DNA of 47,896 nt, from positions 152,593-200,488 of the forward strand of contig NW_019775607.1 of the NCBI RefSeq assembly GCF_001039355.2, given 5' to 3'. The notes under the pieces were generated by a model that was given only the letters and a program-made list of their open reading frames with translations, made no database searches and was not told where the DNA came from. This document shows positions 11,881 through 24,445 of the stretch, in pieces; the first letter of the stretch is position 1; every line of letters starts with the position of its first letter. The stretch is from Lingula anatina (Eukaryota > Brachiopoda > Lingulata > Lingulida > Lingulidae). Made by a program: the position numbers and the translations under genes.

Positions 11881-13603
11881 GTAATTTACTTATTTACAAA
11901 CTAACTATATTTCCAGTGAAAATACATATATTTGCTTTTAAAGACAATGAGCCCTTATAGCATAAAACATGCTCTAAAAAATTCAATGTCGTCAATGATG
12001 AAGTAAAATTCTCCTTTCAAAACATCACACCAGAATTTTTATCCTATAAATTTTGTTTCAAATTTCTCTTGCTCTACAAAATAGTCTTTATGATATACTG
12101 GAACCCCCCCCCCCCCTCCGGTTTGTTTACGAATAAGATGATCACTAAAACGTATGCATCAGGGAGACATTCATGTAGTGTCAAATAAACACAACATTTA
12201 CTATGATACAATGAATATGAAACCCTTTGTTTGAAGAAATGTGAACTAAATACATAAGAGTGCATATTTTATTATCATATTTAACAATTTTTAACAATTT
12301 ACACTTACGTTTTAGGTGTAATATCTGACCGTTGTACACCAAAGTACATGTATTACATACCAACTCGCAAAGCTGCATTTTATATAGGATATAGGTCATA
12401 TATTACTCAAAACTAGTAATACACTGTTCTGTAATAAATAAGACCATCTCAATCTAGGAACACGAAGACAACTCTTCCAGTTGAATTACAGAAAGTACGA
12501 AACACTACTATATATACATTACTCTCACTAAAATAGCCTTTAAAATCCTATAAAATTTTAAAAAACTTTAAAAATTGGTCCAGCGACTAGTCGTCTCATA
12601 TTGCTTGAGTGCTTTCGCAACATGCATTATGCATTTTCTGTAGGTAAAATATAACGCCAGTAGTGGATATCTTTTTTTCCTTTCAGGCACCTTTTTATAA
12701 TTAAGATATCTACAGTACAGATTGTAAGAAAGCTATGACATCACTAGGCCATCACTTTAAATCACAAGACCTTGGCCGAACTGCTATATACTCGGACTAC
12801 ATGTGTACTAAATAAAATTATTTATAAAAAATAACAACTATTCACCTGATACTTGTACATTATTAACTGGCTCCAAACAATACAACCTAGGCTACAGATG
12901 AAACAACTTTTGTTGGGTTGATAAAAAAGTACATTGAACACTTTTCCATACATTCCATATAGAATAAGAATTCATATTTTATATTCGTTCCTTAACACAG
13001 CCAAACCCTGTGCTATGAAAATGAATGTTACTAATATGTACCAAAAAACTTACTTGAAGTTGACATATTAAATATTTGCAATAAATAGCATTATCAGAAC
13101 AGAATTATTTATCATGTAATATACAGAATTTTGATTACCAACACACGTCTTTATCTCAATGAATTAGACATAATTTAGTTATTACCTCGACTTACAGGGT
13201 ACAAAACCCTGGAACCACTACAGTACACTCTTAATACATCATAAGGATATTATATCGTTTATCAAAGTAAATGTTACCAAATGTTATATTATAAATTGCG
13301 TCCACAAAATGGAACCCTGACTACAGATAATAGTTTTCAATGCGATAATATAGAATGCGCATAACATATTAAACATGTACTTGAAGAATAGGAGATGAAT
13401 ATTGAAACAAAGTAAAATTATACAGTCGTCTACTAGAAAACATATAAACAACTATGAAAAATGTTCATAGAATCTTTGTCAAAATGATTGTGATCATTAT
13501 CATCATATTTACTTGCCTTTTGAAAAATTGAATGGCATACATACAGATATAGTCTTTGAATGACTCGTTTTAAACCCCCTTGCAATTGAATAGGGTGCAC
13601 AGG

Positions 13604-13775
13604 GTGTGTGTCTGTGTGGATGTGTACTTGCTTGTGTGTGTTTCTGTGTGTGTATGCACGTGTGTCCATGTGTGTCTGTATGGCCGTCAGTGTGTGTGTG
13701 TGTCTGTGTTATGTCTTTTTGTGTGTGTCTGTGTGTGTATGCGTGTAGATGTGTATGTGTGTCCGTGTGTGTGTA
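13604..13775. repeat. (GT)n-rich tract downstream of the NLR-like gene
   Basis: Interrupted GT/TG repeats (GTGTGTGTCTGTGTG style) run for about 170 bp just beyond the 3' end of the gene. Frames crossing it encode only low-complexity Thr-His or Val-Cys. Confidence 0.9.
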
Positions 13776-13849
13776 GGCGCATAATTTAGCAATGGGCATT
13801 GTATACCTTTGAATTTTTTGTACAAATTCTGACACAGCCGGGGTGTTTT

Positions 13850-15345
13850 CTCTCCCACTGCGTATCTATTGTAATAATCAAGTGCTACTTTATACTCAAC
13901 AATGTCATGCAGTACACCACCAATATTGTTGAAGAACTGGCAGTGTCAAGGGTCAAGTATTTCCACTCTCACTGCAAAACATTAATTGTGATAATCAAGC
14001 GCTGCTTTATGCTTACCCATAGCATGCAGTACAATACGAATATTGTTGTAGGAGCTGGCAGTATCAGGGTGTTTGGGACCGAGTATCTCCTCTCTCACTG
14101 CACGACATTTATTGTGATAATCAAGGGCTGCTTTATACTCACCCATGGCATGCAGTAGAGTACCAATATTGTTGTAGGAATTGGCTGTATCAAGGTGTTT
14201 TGGACCAAGTATCTCCTCACTCACTGCAAGACATTTTTTGAAATAATCAAGTGCTGCTTTATACTCAAGCATTTTCTGCAGTACAGTACCTATATTGTTG
14301 TAGGAGGTGGCAGTACCAGGATGCTTGGGACCAAGTATTTCTTCTCTCACTGCAAGACATTTATTGTGATAATCAAGTGCTGCTTCATACTCACCCATGG
14401 CACTCAGTACAGTACCTATATTGTCATAGCAGGTGGCAGTATCAGGGTGGTTGGGGCCAAGTATCTCCTCTCTCACTGCCAAACCTTTTTTGAAAAAATC
14501 ATGGGCTGCTTTATACTCACCCATGACCAGCAGTACAGCACCAATATTGTTGTAGGATAGGGCAATACCAGGGTGTTTTGGACCAATTATCTCCTCGTTC
14601 ACTGCAAGACATTTATTGTAATGATCAAGCGCTGCTTTATACTCACCCATGGCCAGCAGTGAATTACCAATATTGTTGTACGATGTGGCAGTAATAGGGT
14701 GTTTAGGACCAAGTATCTCCTCATTCACTGCAAGACATTTATTGGAATAATCAAGCGCTGCTTTATATTCACCCATGGCATGCAATACAGTACCAATATT
14801 GTTATAGGATCGGGCAGTATCAGGGTGTTTGGGACCGAGTATCTCCTCGCTCACTGCAAGACTATGTTTGTGGTATTCGAGCGCTTCTTTATACTCACCC
14901 ACCGCATATAGAACATCACCAATATTGTTGTAGGATTGGGCAGTATCAGGGTGTTTGGGACCAAGTATCTCCTCTGTCACTGCAAGACATTTTTTGCAAT
15001 AATCAAGCGCTGCTTTATACTCACCCATGTCATGCAGTACAGTACCAATATTGTTATAGCAGATGGCAGTATCAGGGTGTTTGGAACCAAGTATCTCCTC
15101 TCTCACTGCAATACATCTATTGAAATAACCAAGCGCTGCTTTATACTCACCCATGGCATGCAGTGCAATGCCAATATTGTTGTAGGAGCTGGCAGTATCA
15201 GGGTGTTTGGGACCGAGTATCTCCTCTCTCACTGCAAGACATTTATTGTGATAATCAAGCGCTGCTTTGTACTCACCCATGCCCTGCAGTACAATACCAA
15301 TAGCGTTGTAGGAGCTGGCAGTGTCAGGGTGTTTCTTGCCTAACA
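13850..15345 (-). repeat. 126-bp tandem repeats encoding TPRs, with a decayed unit past the stop
   Basis: The 3' part of the NLR-like gene is built of 126-bp units (42 codons each), ten full and one cut by the stop at 13982-13984. Units are highly alike at DNA level, including the ATACTTGG and CCCATGGCATGCAGTA stretches on the plus strand. From 13981 down to about 13850 another unit is still readable in the same frame after TAA, with one further TGA, so an older reading frame was longer. Confidence 0.9.
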
Positions 15346-17363
15346 TTTCCGCCATTTTTTGTGACACTAATTCGAGAATATAGAGAGCATCCTTATAGAC
15401 ATAAATATCTTTGAACAACTCTCCAATCAATTGTAAATTTTTTAAAGTTTCATGTGCTACTTGCACCTCTTGGATTTCTAATTGCTTGATTAGTAAAGCA
15501 GCAGTGTGCTTTACATGAGGTAAAATCACAGATAGTTTATTTGCCTTTGTGGTACCATAATGCGTGATTTTAAGGTTTTTGATAACTTTTATATAATAGC
15601 TGCAATAGGCATCTTTGATTTCAAAAACATTGAGGCCATAATCACGGGCTTTGTGTTCTGCATATTCCTTTAGTAAAGGATGGATATCATAGATGTTATC
15701 GTCTGCAGTAATGAGAGATTTATTGACAAGGCTGTCTAAGATATGTTCACAATCTTCTTGTTTTAACTCTAAAATAGTACCGACTTCTTCAAGATTAAAG
15801 GCAGCGGGGAATATGTGCAGTGAAAGAAACACCTTCCTTGCTTCCTCGTTCAGTGTTTCATAAGAAATATCAAAGCAAGTTGTGATTTCATTTGGCATGC
15901 TGAGAATGGAAAGAGTTGGTAATGTATTTTGAGTGTGTATTTTTTCTAATACTGCTTTTGTTGTTTTGGTGTTGAGTAACGCAGCTAGCAGTTTCATTGC
16001 AAGGGGGTTATGGCCACATTTTTGTGCCATTTCATCTAAATCCGCCGACTCACAGTCCGTGGGATTCGTGGATTTTCTTTCCCAAAGGACTTGAAGTGAT
16101 GCGGTTTTATCAAGTGGAGGAATGTCTAACACAACTATGTTATGTGTTGTGAAATCAAACCTTTCGCGACTGGTGCATAACATAGTGATATGATTGGTTG
16201 AATCCATTACATCCCTCACAAATTCACAAAACTCGTGTCTGTTTAAACTGAGAACAGAGTCGTTATTGTCGAGAATGAGGAGTGTGTCTGAACGTAAACG
16301 AGACAAAGTATGTGTGAAAATATTTTGATAATCAGAATATAAATCTTTCAAATCACGTGTTGGATGATAATGCTGGACAAGTGATAACTTGACAGAATTA
16401 AGATCTGTAACTTGTCTCATGTCAATGTACAGCACATTAAGCATGTTTTGTCCGACCTTAACTGCTATGCTGGTCTTACCGATACCCCCCATCCCGGTCA
16501 GGAGAATGAGTGGAACTTTATCGCTGATGTGCTGCTGCATTGTTGAAACAATGTCATCGCGTCCCTTCAGATCTGTGTTTATTCTTGGTAACGCCGTAGA
16601 GAGCAGCTGACAAGGGGTTTCTGAAAGAACAGATTTAATTTACGTTTTATAAGACGAGATTAATGAAAAATTATTCTATCATTCCAACGATTGTATTTCT
16701 ATATATTCATGATTTTCATTAGTTTTGATTGTATAGATGTAAAATATTATTCATGAGGCGCAAAAATCTACCTGAAGAATCCAATGGCTGAATCTGCAAC
16801 TTGTCGTAGTCATCACTAGCATACAACGTAGACAAAGACAGCAGGATAGCTTTCAGATCAGTGAACTGAGTCTGGAAGTCTGCGTCTGAGAGACCCTCTG
16901 TTGTATGAGCGATATTATTGCGGAAATCTTTAACCCTGGCTATCTTGGCCTCAGTTGATGTGTTCCTTGCTGGGGGCTCCTTCCATCTCCTTCCATGAGG
17001 ATTCAGGTGTGTGATATTTCTTAATAAAACTACGGTCAGGGTAATATCCAAGCTCTGCAGTTTGACAGGAGGGGCGGGGATCACAGGAGGGTAGAGAATG
17101 TTCATTTGGTCTAGGTTCAAAATTTTCCTTCTTTGAAGTCTGCGTAAGGTATGTTTCACTTTTTGGTTATTTAGTACACCAGATATGTCACCACCATTTG
17201 ATGGTCCAAACAACCCCGCGTATTTTGACTGTAACTGGTTACTGAGAACATCTCGAAGTACTAGATTCCCACGATCCAGTAGCAGTTGCATGCGGAAATG
17301 GTTTTCTTTCTCCTTTCGAGGAATCTCTTCACTGGCCATTTCTGAGATCTGCAAAAAGTCCAT
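13982..17363 (-). CDS. HEPN (DZIP3-like)-NB-ARC-TPR NLR-like receptor
   Basis: Two exons, 16772-17363 and 13982-16620, join in phase 1 (donor GTAGAT, acceptor TTTCAG) to about 1076 residues. Residues 1-197 look like the HEPN domain of DZIP3-type proteins, with LDITLTVVLLRNITHL and the Rx4H motif RNNIAH at residues 148-153. The second exon carries GRDDI, the P-loop GMGGIGKTS (240-248), Walker B LLILD (311-315), a TSRERF sensor-like motif, a GHNPLA (GxPLA-like) motif and an MHD-like DIHPLL, so it is an NB-ARC STAND ATPase. From about residue 633 there are eleven 42-residue kinesin-light-chain-like TPRs (SYNNIG...MGEYKAALDY). STAND proteins of this layout are thought to act as cytosolic sensors that oligomerise on ATP exchange. 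The first ATG is followed here; the frame is open a little upstream, so another 5' exon is possible. The stop lies inside the last TPR. Confidence 0.85.
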
Positions 17364-20300
17364 AGAGGCGTTTGAGGATTCATCAATACATTTTAAATTT
17401 ATCGTTATTATATTTAAGGTAAGATAAATACTTTATGAAACAACTACTGACAGTATTGCAAAGACGTATTTTTAAAAATAAAACTAAGTATTACAATGCA
17501 TTGTACTTTTAAATAACTTTTACTTCATACCTGTATGCATGGTACACGGTATTATTATGCAATGTTTAAGGTTGAAAGTGTGTGCTTGGAGATGTAAATG
17601 TTTATGTTCTTCTGGTATGAATTGGTTTTATACTCTTTAATAATAAAAAATGGGTATTATAACATAGTTGATTGTACCTGTACATGATGTGATTTCCACA
17701 CATTTGTCCCAAAATCACATATACCACTTCTGTCTTTTCATACTTATGGAACAAACAACATTTACTGGCTACAGGAGGGTAATTTATCCTACCCAAAGGC
17801 AAAAAAATAATGCAAGATATACAGCACAGGGATAAAAAATGAGTAGAAAGCACCGAAAAAATATTTGATAATAAAGATTGCGTATCCAGTCATAAGGGCG
17901 CGAGCCAAAGACAATTAACATAACCCTATACTACGATAAACATTGTCCCACTATTTACTAAGTTAGTAATAACTTTTTAAATTGGTGCATTCTGCTATTA
18001 CAAGCCACATATATTTTTCCTACTATACGGCATTGCATGGTACAGTACTAGTACTAATCTGTGACATTGTTCCTTTTAAAACTAATAGACCTTAAATTTG
18101 ATCCCGTGCATCCATAAATTGGCTTTGTTCAATCAGAAATGTATAGGCCTATGCCGGTAATTTTTGTTCATGTTCGTGCATGTTTCTCAGATGTAAACAT
18201 TTCAGAAATAAGTCACAAATTAAACTGATGACTTTGCATGTATAGGACTAATTTCCTTCTTTGCTTTGACATTTCGTCTAAAGCACAGAGTACGGATGTT
18301 TGGAAAAAAAAAACCTTATCATTTTTATCATTATTATTTGGCATGCTTCATACACATGTATGTGTGGCAGATTGAAGCATTGCTGAATGCACCAGTTGTA
18401 TGTCCAGCTTTTTTTATTTGTCTGTTAACATGTACAGACGGAATCATTACCAAATGCGTGAGTGGAACGTAGAGTTCAGTTTTGATTGCTTCAGTAGAAC
18501 TTTGCCGTGGGTGTGCCATGCTTATGGTAGTATTGGTTTTCACTCGCTGATGTCTTAAATAACATGTGTTGTATTTTACAGAAAAAATAACTACTGTACT
18601 TTCGTCAATCCACAAAATGGTGCCATTTGTTTTTCTATAAATGATAGCCATGCACTGTGACATGTATACTATTTTATAGCAGTTTTCACGTCTAAGATTA
18701 TGGACTGGGGTCGCAATCTGTGACTTTTGTGGTATTTTGATATTAATTAAACAGATTAAACACCGTCCCTGCGAGAGTTAATTTTTGCTGCCTTAACCCT
18801 GTGCTGTAAATAGCGCGTCGTTACACAAACAGGAGAATACCAATACCTGAATTACTGACCTATAGTACAATGAACGCTTACAATGCACATAGCAACATGG
18901 CGCAATGTTTATTAAGTTAAAGTGAAAGAAGGACGTACGGTACTATTTCCCCAAGGAATAAGTTTATAAATCTAGGAGAAAAAACAACCCACACCATAGC
19001 ACATCTATAAGCGTACGGAAACCAAGTGTTATGATGATAGCTAGACTGTGTCATGAACATATACTTTGGTAGCATTATTGAACTTACCGTGAGTTGACTT
19101 TAATCGAAATACACTTGTGTCGAGCCGCTTGCTTCTTCCTTTTAACGGCGTATTACTGGATAAGAGCTCAACTTTGTCAGTGTACTTCTACAGTATAATT
19201 ATATGATAATGTTAAGACGATGATATATACACCGTCTTTGGCATAAATGAACATCTAGCCCTGGCAACCAGTCAGTGTACGTGTAAACCCTGCCTCTGAT
19301 TCAGACCCAGTGTGTGGAGGGGACCACAAAATATAAAGGGTCACATGACTCATCTGGGTTTTTTTGAAGGGAAACTTTTTTAGTCACTTAAAAGAAAAAT
19401 GCTTTATGGTGAAACAATTTTTTTCCATTTGATAAATATTGATTTAGATATCTCAATAATAATTATTTTAGCGGACTCAGTGACCTCCTTTCTCAATAAA
19501 AAAAGAAAAATATGCGTGTTTTGTAATACACAATAGCCTATATATGGCTTGACCTCAATAAGGTCAGCGTGCGTTCAAGGTCATCATATCCACATTAACA
19601 AAATGACATCTCTACTCAGCATGTCAGGGGCGCACCCATCCATGTACTTTTGAATCACTGACATAGGATTCATTTCGGACCTGACATAATATAGGATACT
19701 ATTAATAATTTTAAGTTTGGGATTTATTTTTACAAAAAAAAAAGAAAGTTTAATGAAGCATGGGCGCGGGGAGGGTGTGGAAGGTGAAATGGTGCAGTGT
19801 TAAGTAGTTTACATGTACTCACTGACAACAGGGTGCGCTAGTGGTTTGGTACAAATGGTATATTACGTTTAATTTTCTTTTCGGCAAAAAAAAAAAAAAA
19901 AAAAAAAACAGTCTGAATGTTGCTCCGTTTTTGCATTCATTCCATCTGTCAGAAAATATGTCGAATAAAACTGGAAAAGTGATCTTAAATGTAATATCTT
20001 TCTGCTTGATTTTCCATAAAATCTTGAATTTGCTCAAATAAGCAAATACAAGCGAGAATATGTATCGAGTTGACATTTTTCAGACACCGTTCATTTGAAC
20101 ACAGCTTGTGGACACTCGTGGAGCGTATCAGTAGCTACTTCATCATTCCCTTAAGTGGTGAATTAACTGTTCACATTATAATCAATACCGTGATAGTAAA
20201 CAGCACTAGTAGACGGAGCTGCCTCCCCTCACCCACGGTCTTAATTCTACGGATGCAGCACTAATGGGTCATGGCACAGGTGCGGGGGTACATGTACGTA

Positions 20301-20384
20301 TCTGTCTTCGTCTCTATTTACACATTTGTTCTTACTTGTTCATCCTGGAATACCTGTCAACCAATATTTGCACCCTCCTCTTCT

Positions 20385-20660
20385 GGAGCACAACCGTGGA
20401 TCGCCAAGCACCACTAACACAATCCGAGACCAGACGCTGAGGTCGGGAGACAAAGGTTTTTTCTAAAAAATCTATTCGTTTCATAGCTGTATCTCGTAAC
20501 AGCGTGCGTGGTTTCAGAACTGTTTTTATGGGAGGTGTATAGAGGACACGTGTTGCACTAAAAAAGGACTTTGGAGCTTAAAATTGGCATCAATTTGTTC
20601 ACAATAAAGGCTTTTTCCTTTTTCTGTTTCATTGTTCCAAGCCTAATTAACCGTTTGCAG
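20385..20660. repeat. Right direct repeat flanking the NLR-like gene region
   Basis: It is the partner of 11563-11880 (AGCACCACTAACACAATCC, GGGAGGTGTATAGAGGACAC). The two bracket about 8.5 kb holding the HEPN-NB-ARC-TPR gene. Confidence 0.65.
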
Positions 20661-21158
20661 CAATTGATTTTGCCACACACCTGAAGACATTTTGGAATGC
20701 AAACCGAATATAAAAAAAATAATATGTAATATGTATTTAAGAAATAAAATGATTTATAAGAGGACTTGGGGGATGCGAAATGTTTTATTCTAAATGGTTC
20801 CATTAGCAGAAAGGGATAGTGTTCCGAAGGAATTAAAAAACTACTTCAAAGATGAATATTTGTATCATTCAACTGACCCAGATCGTTCTCCCACGACGTG
20901 AACTTAGATCACGATCAATAAAACTCCCTTTGTCATGTGAAGGTGAGATTTACATCTATCGGAAAAGATTGGCTCCTCGTCTTTTTTTGCCCATTAATTG
21001 TCAGCGAATGTTTAGCAGCGTGTGGTGTACGTAACGATGATCTGCAAGTATGTGTGTTGAATTTTGCGTTGAATGTTTTACATGTAGGCTCGCGTATCGG
21101 CGATGTAACGGTTCAATTAATCTTAAAATCGTTCGTCTCCAACCATGAAATTTTTACT

Positions 21159-21195
<37 letters not shown>

Positions 21196-21269
21196 TTAAA
21201 ATGCAGTAATCACATAGGGTTGGACTCCAAGGTATAAAAAAGAACTACTTGATTTTGCAAAAAAACATT

Positions 21270-21505
21270 AGAATGAATAATGGCATCGGTAAACCGTAAA
21301 TTACCAATACATACAAAACACTTAAATCGCCTCCATAATGGAAATTGTACTGATTGTATAGCATTAATAAACCATCCAAAACGGGCTGGCTGTCTAAGGT
21401 TTGTAGACAGCACATCTATTTATGAAACGTGTGCACTCAACAGAAATCCGTTTCTACCAAGCGTAGGAGAACTGATTCAGTGCTGGATCAGACAAAGTCT
21501 AACCT
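21270..21505 (+). repeat. Unidentified interspersed repeat, copy 1
   Basis: A segment from ATGGCATCGGTAAACCG to TGGATCAGACAAAGTCTA is shared with 27180-27400, 32250-32740, 38440-38790 and 44990-45340, and in reverse with 26170-26750. A 75-codon frame here (SIYETCALNRNPF...) is broken in the other copies. No known transposon domain was recognised. Confidence 0.6.
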
Positions 21506-21526
21506 AGCTTAAAATAAAAATAGAAA

Positions 21527-21529
<3 letters not shown>

Positions 21530-21567
<38 letters not shown>

Positions 21568-21646
21568 AACAATATCCATACGGTTACATTTGGAAGAGAA
21601 TTAAGCGCAGTGAGAGCTTTGGCACTTTGAAAGAAAATGTTAAAGA

Positions 21647-21724
<78 letters not shown>
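21530..21724. repeat. (AAAT)n and long (AT)n microsatellites
   Basis: AAAT units run to about 21568, and a pure AT dinucleotide tract of about 77 bp covers 21648-21724. Confidence 0.95.
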
Positions 21725-21726
<2 letters not shown>

Positions 21727-21935
21727 TTTACAGTCACTAATATCCCTGGTGATAAAACGAGCGAAATAAGGTAAATATTTTTCTATATATAAATACATAG
21801 AGAATCATAAGTAAGACTATAGTTAATTCGTAAAATGTATTTTGAGAAAAGTACCATCATACTGGAATGTACCATTTATTACTAAAGCAATATTAACAAA
21901 GTCATGCCGTGTGTAAAATTACCGACACAATATCA

Positions 21936-22228
21936 TGCCCGCACGAAAACGCAGTAGATGCTCCAGCGCAGTAGACTACTGTACTGCAATCATACTGCAA
22001 ATATGCCTCAAATCTGCTTCGCATTGGGAGCTAATTAGCATATTTGAAACATGCTTCTATCATGCTGCTAATCTACTGCATTAATGCTCCTCCTCTGTAC
22101 AACCCTATGTAATTTTTGAAGTAGAATTGCAGTAGGGTATACTGCATTTCTACTGCAAATATGCTCCACACCACTACTGCGTTAATGCTTCTTTGCTACT
22201 TCGATACTACTGCATTTTCGTGCGGGCA
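21936..22228. mobile_element. 293-bp MITE with TGCCCGCACG ends
   Basis: Terminal inverted repeats TGCCCGCACGAAAACGCAGT and ACTGCATTTTCGTGCGGGCA bound a segment rich in variants of CTACTGCA and ATGCTCC. Sister units at about 28461 (CAATATCACCTACAGG) and 33450 (CAATATCACCCATAG) show the unoccupied site. No clear target duplication is visible, so the exact ends may shift by a few bases. Confidence 0.8.
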
Positions 22229-22822
22229 CCCACAGGAGAGTTTTTGTTGAAATTGAGAAGCTTCGAATGATTTGCTCTCTTTACACCAGGCCCCTTGCAA
22301 CACTTTAAAATATACTTGTTATAACAAGAACATTTTAGAAGGAAACAAGAGTCTATGAGTAAAAAACCCATAACATCAGAAAAACATCTTGGGCTTAACA
22401 AAGTGAAACCATGGCGTTTTAAACTTCATGTATATCGCTATGATACTAAAATAGATACTTAAATCAAAATTGTGCTATTGCAATATACGAGCTCCGGAAG
22501 AAGTAAAGTATTAGATGCATAAAACGTGAGAGATACATATCAAGATATTTCAATCAGAAGGGTATGTATGCATGAAAACGAAAATTGTCTTCATTTCGTC
22601 AAATATCAATATATTTTTCCTTCTCCGTTTATATAATAGATTTGCATTAAAATATATCAAGATGAATTTGCTAACTAGATATCATGCAGCAGTGTTTAGG
22701 GGGCAAAAAACTATAATATCGTTTTCCAAAATATCTCCCTAACCTAAACAGCTAACAACGCCATTTTAACGCCCGTCTCATTTATCACAACGAAAAGTTC
22801 TCCAGTGTACTAGAAACTCGTC

Positions 22823-24107
22823 TTACACTGTCTCCAAGCAGTTGTCCTCATAATAGTCATATCCAGTGTCTGCCTGCAAGTCGCCAGACTGGGCAGTACT
22901 GGGCAGAAGTTCACAGACACATTGGTCGTTTCCAGCACAGAGAACGTTTATGGCCACACACTTCCAGTTTTGCAAACAGGAGATGCTGCATTCGGTTCGG
23001 CTACCGACATTCAGCGTGGACATGGGCACGAGGGTAGCGCGCGCACCTGCTGCTACCCGTTTGAATGTAGTTGATGTCGTAACACCTATACAAAAAAAAC
23101 ATTAATTAACTACAAGACTTAAAAACTTATAACAAAGACGTGCTAGAACCTGATTGACCGGTCATTTCAACGCTGAATTAATCAGCAAAGATGTAAGAAT
23201 TGTAGATATTTTTATTCACGCCCTTCAAAACTAATAGTAATATTTTCATGTACGAAATGTGGTATATCGCAGCTTGAGGTCCGCCTGTGAATGCGATTTT
23301 GAGAAACTATAAACTCACCATGAACTTCCACTTCACAAAGTTGCAATGGATCATCGTCACTCATTTAATGATCAAGACATATCGTCCTCTCAGTGGTGAC
23401 CCACAGGACAGAGACATGTTCCCCACAGGTGCCACCCCCGGGTAACTGGCGCAGAGTTTGTACTGGGTGAATGATGAATTATCCACATAAGTGGTTCCGA
23501 CCCTCACTTCGAAATTATTCAAACGGTCAGCTGAAAATAAAAGTAGTAAATGGTAAAATATGAGATTACACTTATACAGGGGGTATCATACTTTTCTTGG
23601 ATGTCATGTACGGTGAAGTAGGCACGTGGATGAATAAATTGTCACAATTATTTGAAGAAATACATGTATATAGTTACACAATATCATCTTCGTTGCAGAT
23701 ATATCATTTTTTAGCAGATCGAACTTAACATTCCTATACTTACGACAATAAAAACAGCAGCGACATATCTTTAATAAATTAGGATCACTGTAAATGCAAA
23801 ATATATGAAGAACCAAAAATCTTACAACAGCAGTCGCCACGGTTTGTTATAATTACACCAGCCACCCTCTCCGTGCGTAGTAAGTCTACCAGCCACCATT
23901 GACCCTGACCCAAATCAGTATGGGTACAACTCAAATGGTACATGGAGTCGTCATAGTTACCATCCACAGCAAGACTGGCAGCTAGGCGCACCAACTCTAG
24001 GATAATCGTAGAACTTTGGTAGGCGGGTTTGCCTTTGGCCAAATTCTGCGTGCAACCTCTGCATAGTGCCCCATCTGCCGGGGAGAGATAACAACAAAAC
24101 CAATTAC

Positions 24108-24152
<45 letters not shown>

Positions 24153-24445
24153 GTGCAAGTATAAAGTAAATATAACATTAAATATTAAATATACTTTTCA
24201 TCCGTAATAGGGTTGAATTGGCATTTATACAACAATTTTGAAAATTAGAAAAACTATCTAACCACAAGGATGAATAAGTTTATGATATTGTTCGATGCTA
24301 TATACCATATTATTGCCAAAATACATATTTTTCAGCTCTATGACAAATCAGTAATAAAAATTACTTTTTGCTAATTGCCTATTCTTCTAAACTTACCCAA
24401 AAACATCACAGTTACTCCGACAAAAAGGAGCCTTAGGATCACCAT
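22823..24445 (-). pseudogene. F-type lectin-PAN/Apple copy C, frameshifted
   Basis: Exons are recognisable at 24397-24445 (MVILRLLFVGVTVMFL), 23826-24074, 23319-23530 and 22823-23085, all with good splice sites. Exon 2 is fully canonical: CTHT, 26 residues, NRGDCC with the vicinal cysteines. Exon 3 is 212 nt instead of the 216 nt of every other copy. A 4-nt deletion near 23363-23366 turns the VLIIKVGSD region into VLIIK followed at once by TGA. The PAN exon downstream is still open, so the loss looks recent. A sequencing error would have the same appearance. A product truncated within the lectin domain remains possible. Confidence 0.75.
24107..24152. repeat. (ATT)n at the 3' end of intron 1, copy C
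   Basis: About 15 ATT units sit about 35 bp from the exon 2 acceptor. The same position is occupied in A (2212-2231), D (30826-30880), E (35471-35521) and, in degraded form, B and F. Confidence 0.9.

Larger units (their letters stand above)
8109..13981. other. Spacer between copy B and the NLR-like gene
   Basis: It contains blocks shared with the A spacer, the small cysteine-rich frame, the Tc1-type relic, the left direct repeat and the GT-rich tract. From 11900 to 13500 it is plain AT-rich sequence with a poly-C run near 12106 and no supported gene. Confidence 0.5.
17364..22822. other. Spacer between the NLR-like gene and copy C
   Basis: It holds poly-A at about 19886-19909, the right direct repeat, poly-T at about 21161-21193, an interspersed repeat, the AT microsatellites and the 293-bp MITE. 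A 5' exon or promoter of the NLR-like gene may be in its left part, but none could be identified. Confidence 0.5.

Noticed and set aside
13580-13789. Plus-strand frame rich in Val and Cys, and a minus-strand frame rich in Thr and His
   Set aside because: Both are translations of the interrupted GT/CA microsatellite.
14195-15343. Plus-strand frames with repeated YSTNIV and FGTKYLLSHCKTF motifs
   Set aside because: They are the antisense of the 126-bp TPR repeats; the minus frame carries the known domain motifs.
18334-18663. 109-codon minus-strand frame with TILWIDES, faintly like a transposase DES block
   Set aside because: No second or third catalytic block was found, and the match is too short to support a call.
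21504-21737. Frame encoding alternating Ile-Tyr
   Set aside because: It is a translation of the AT dinucleotide microsatellite.
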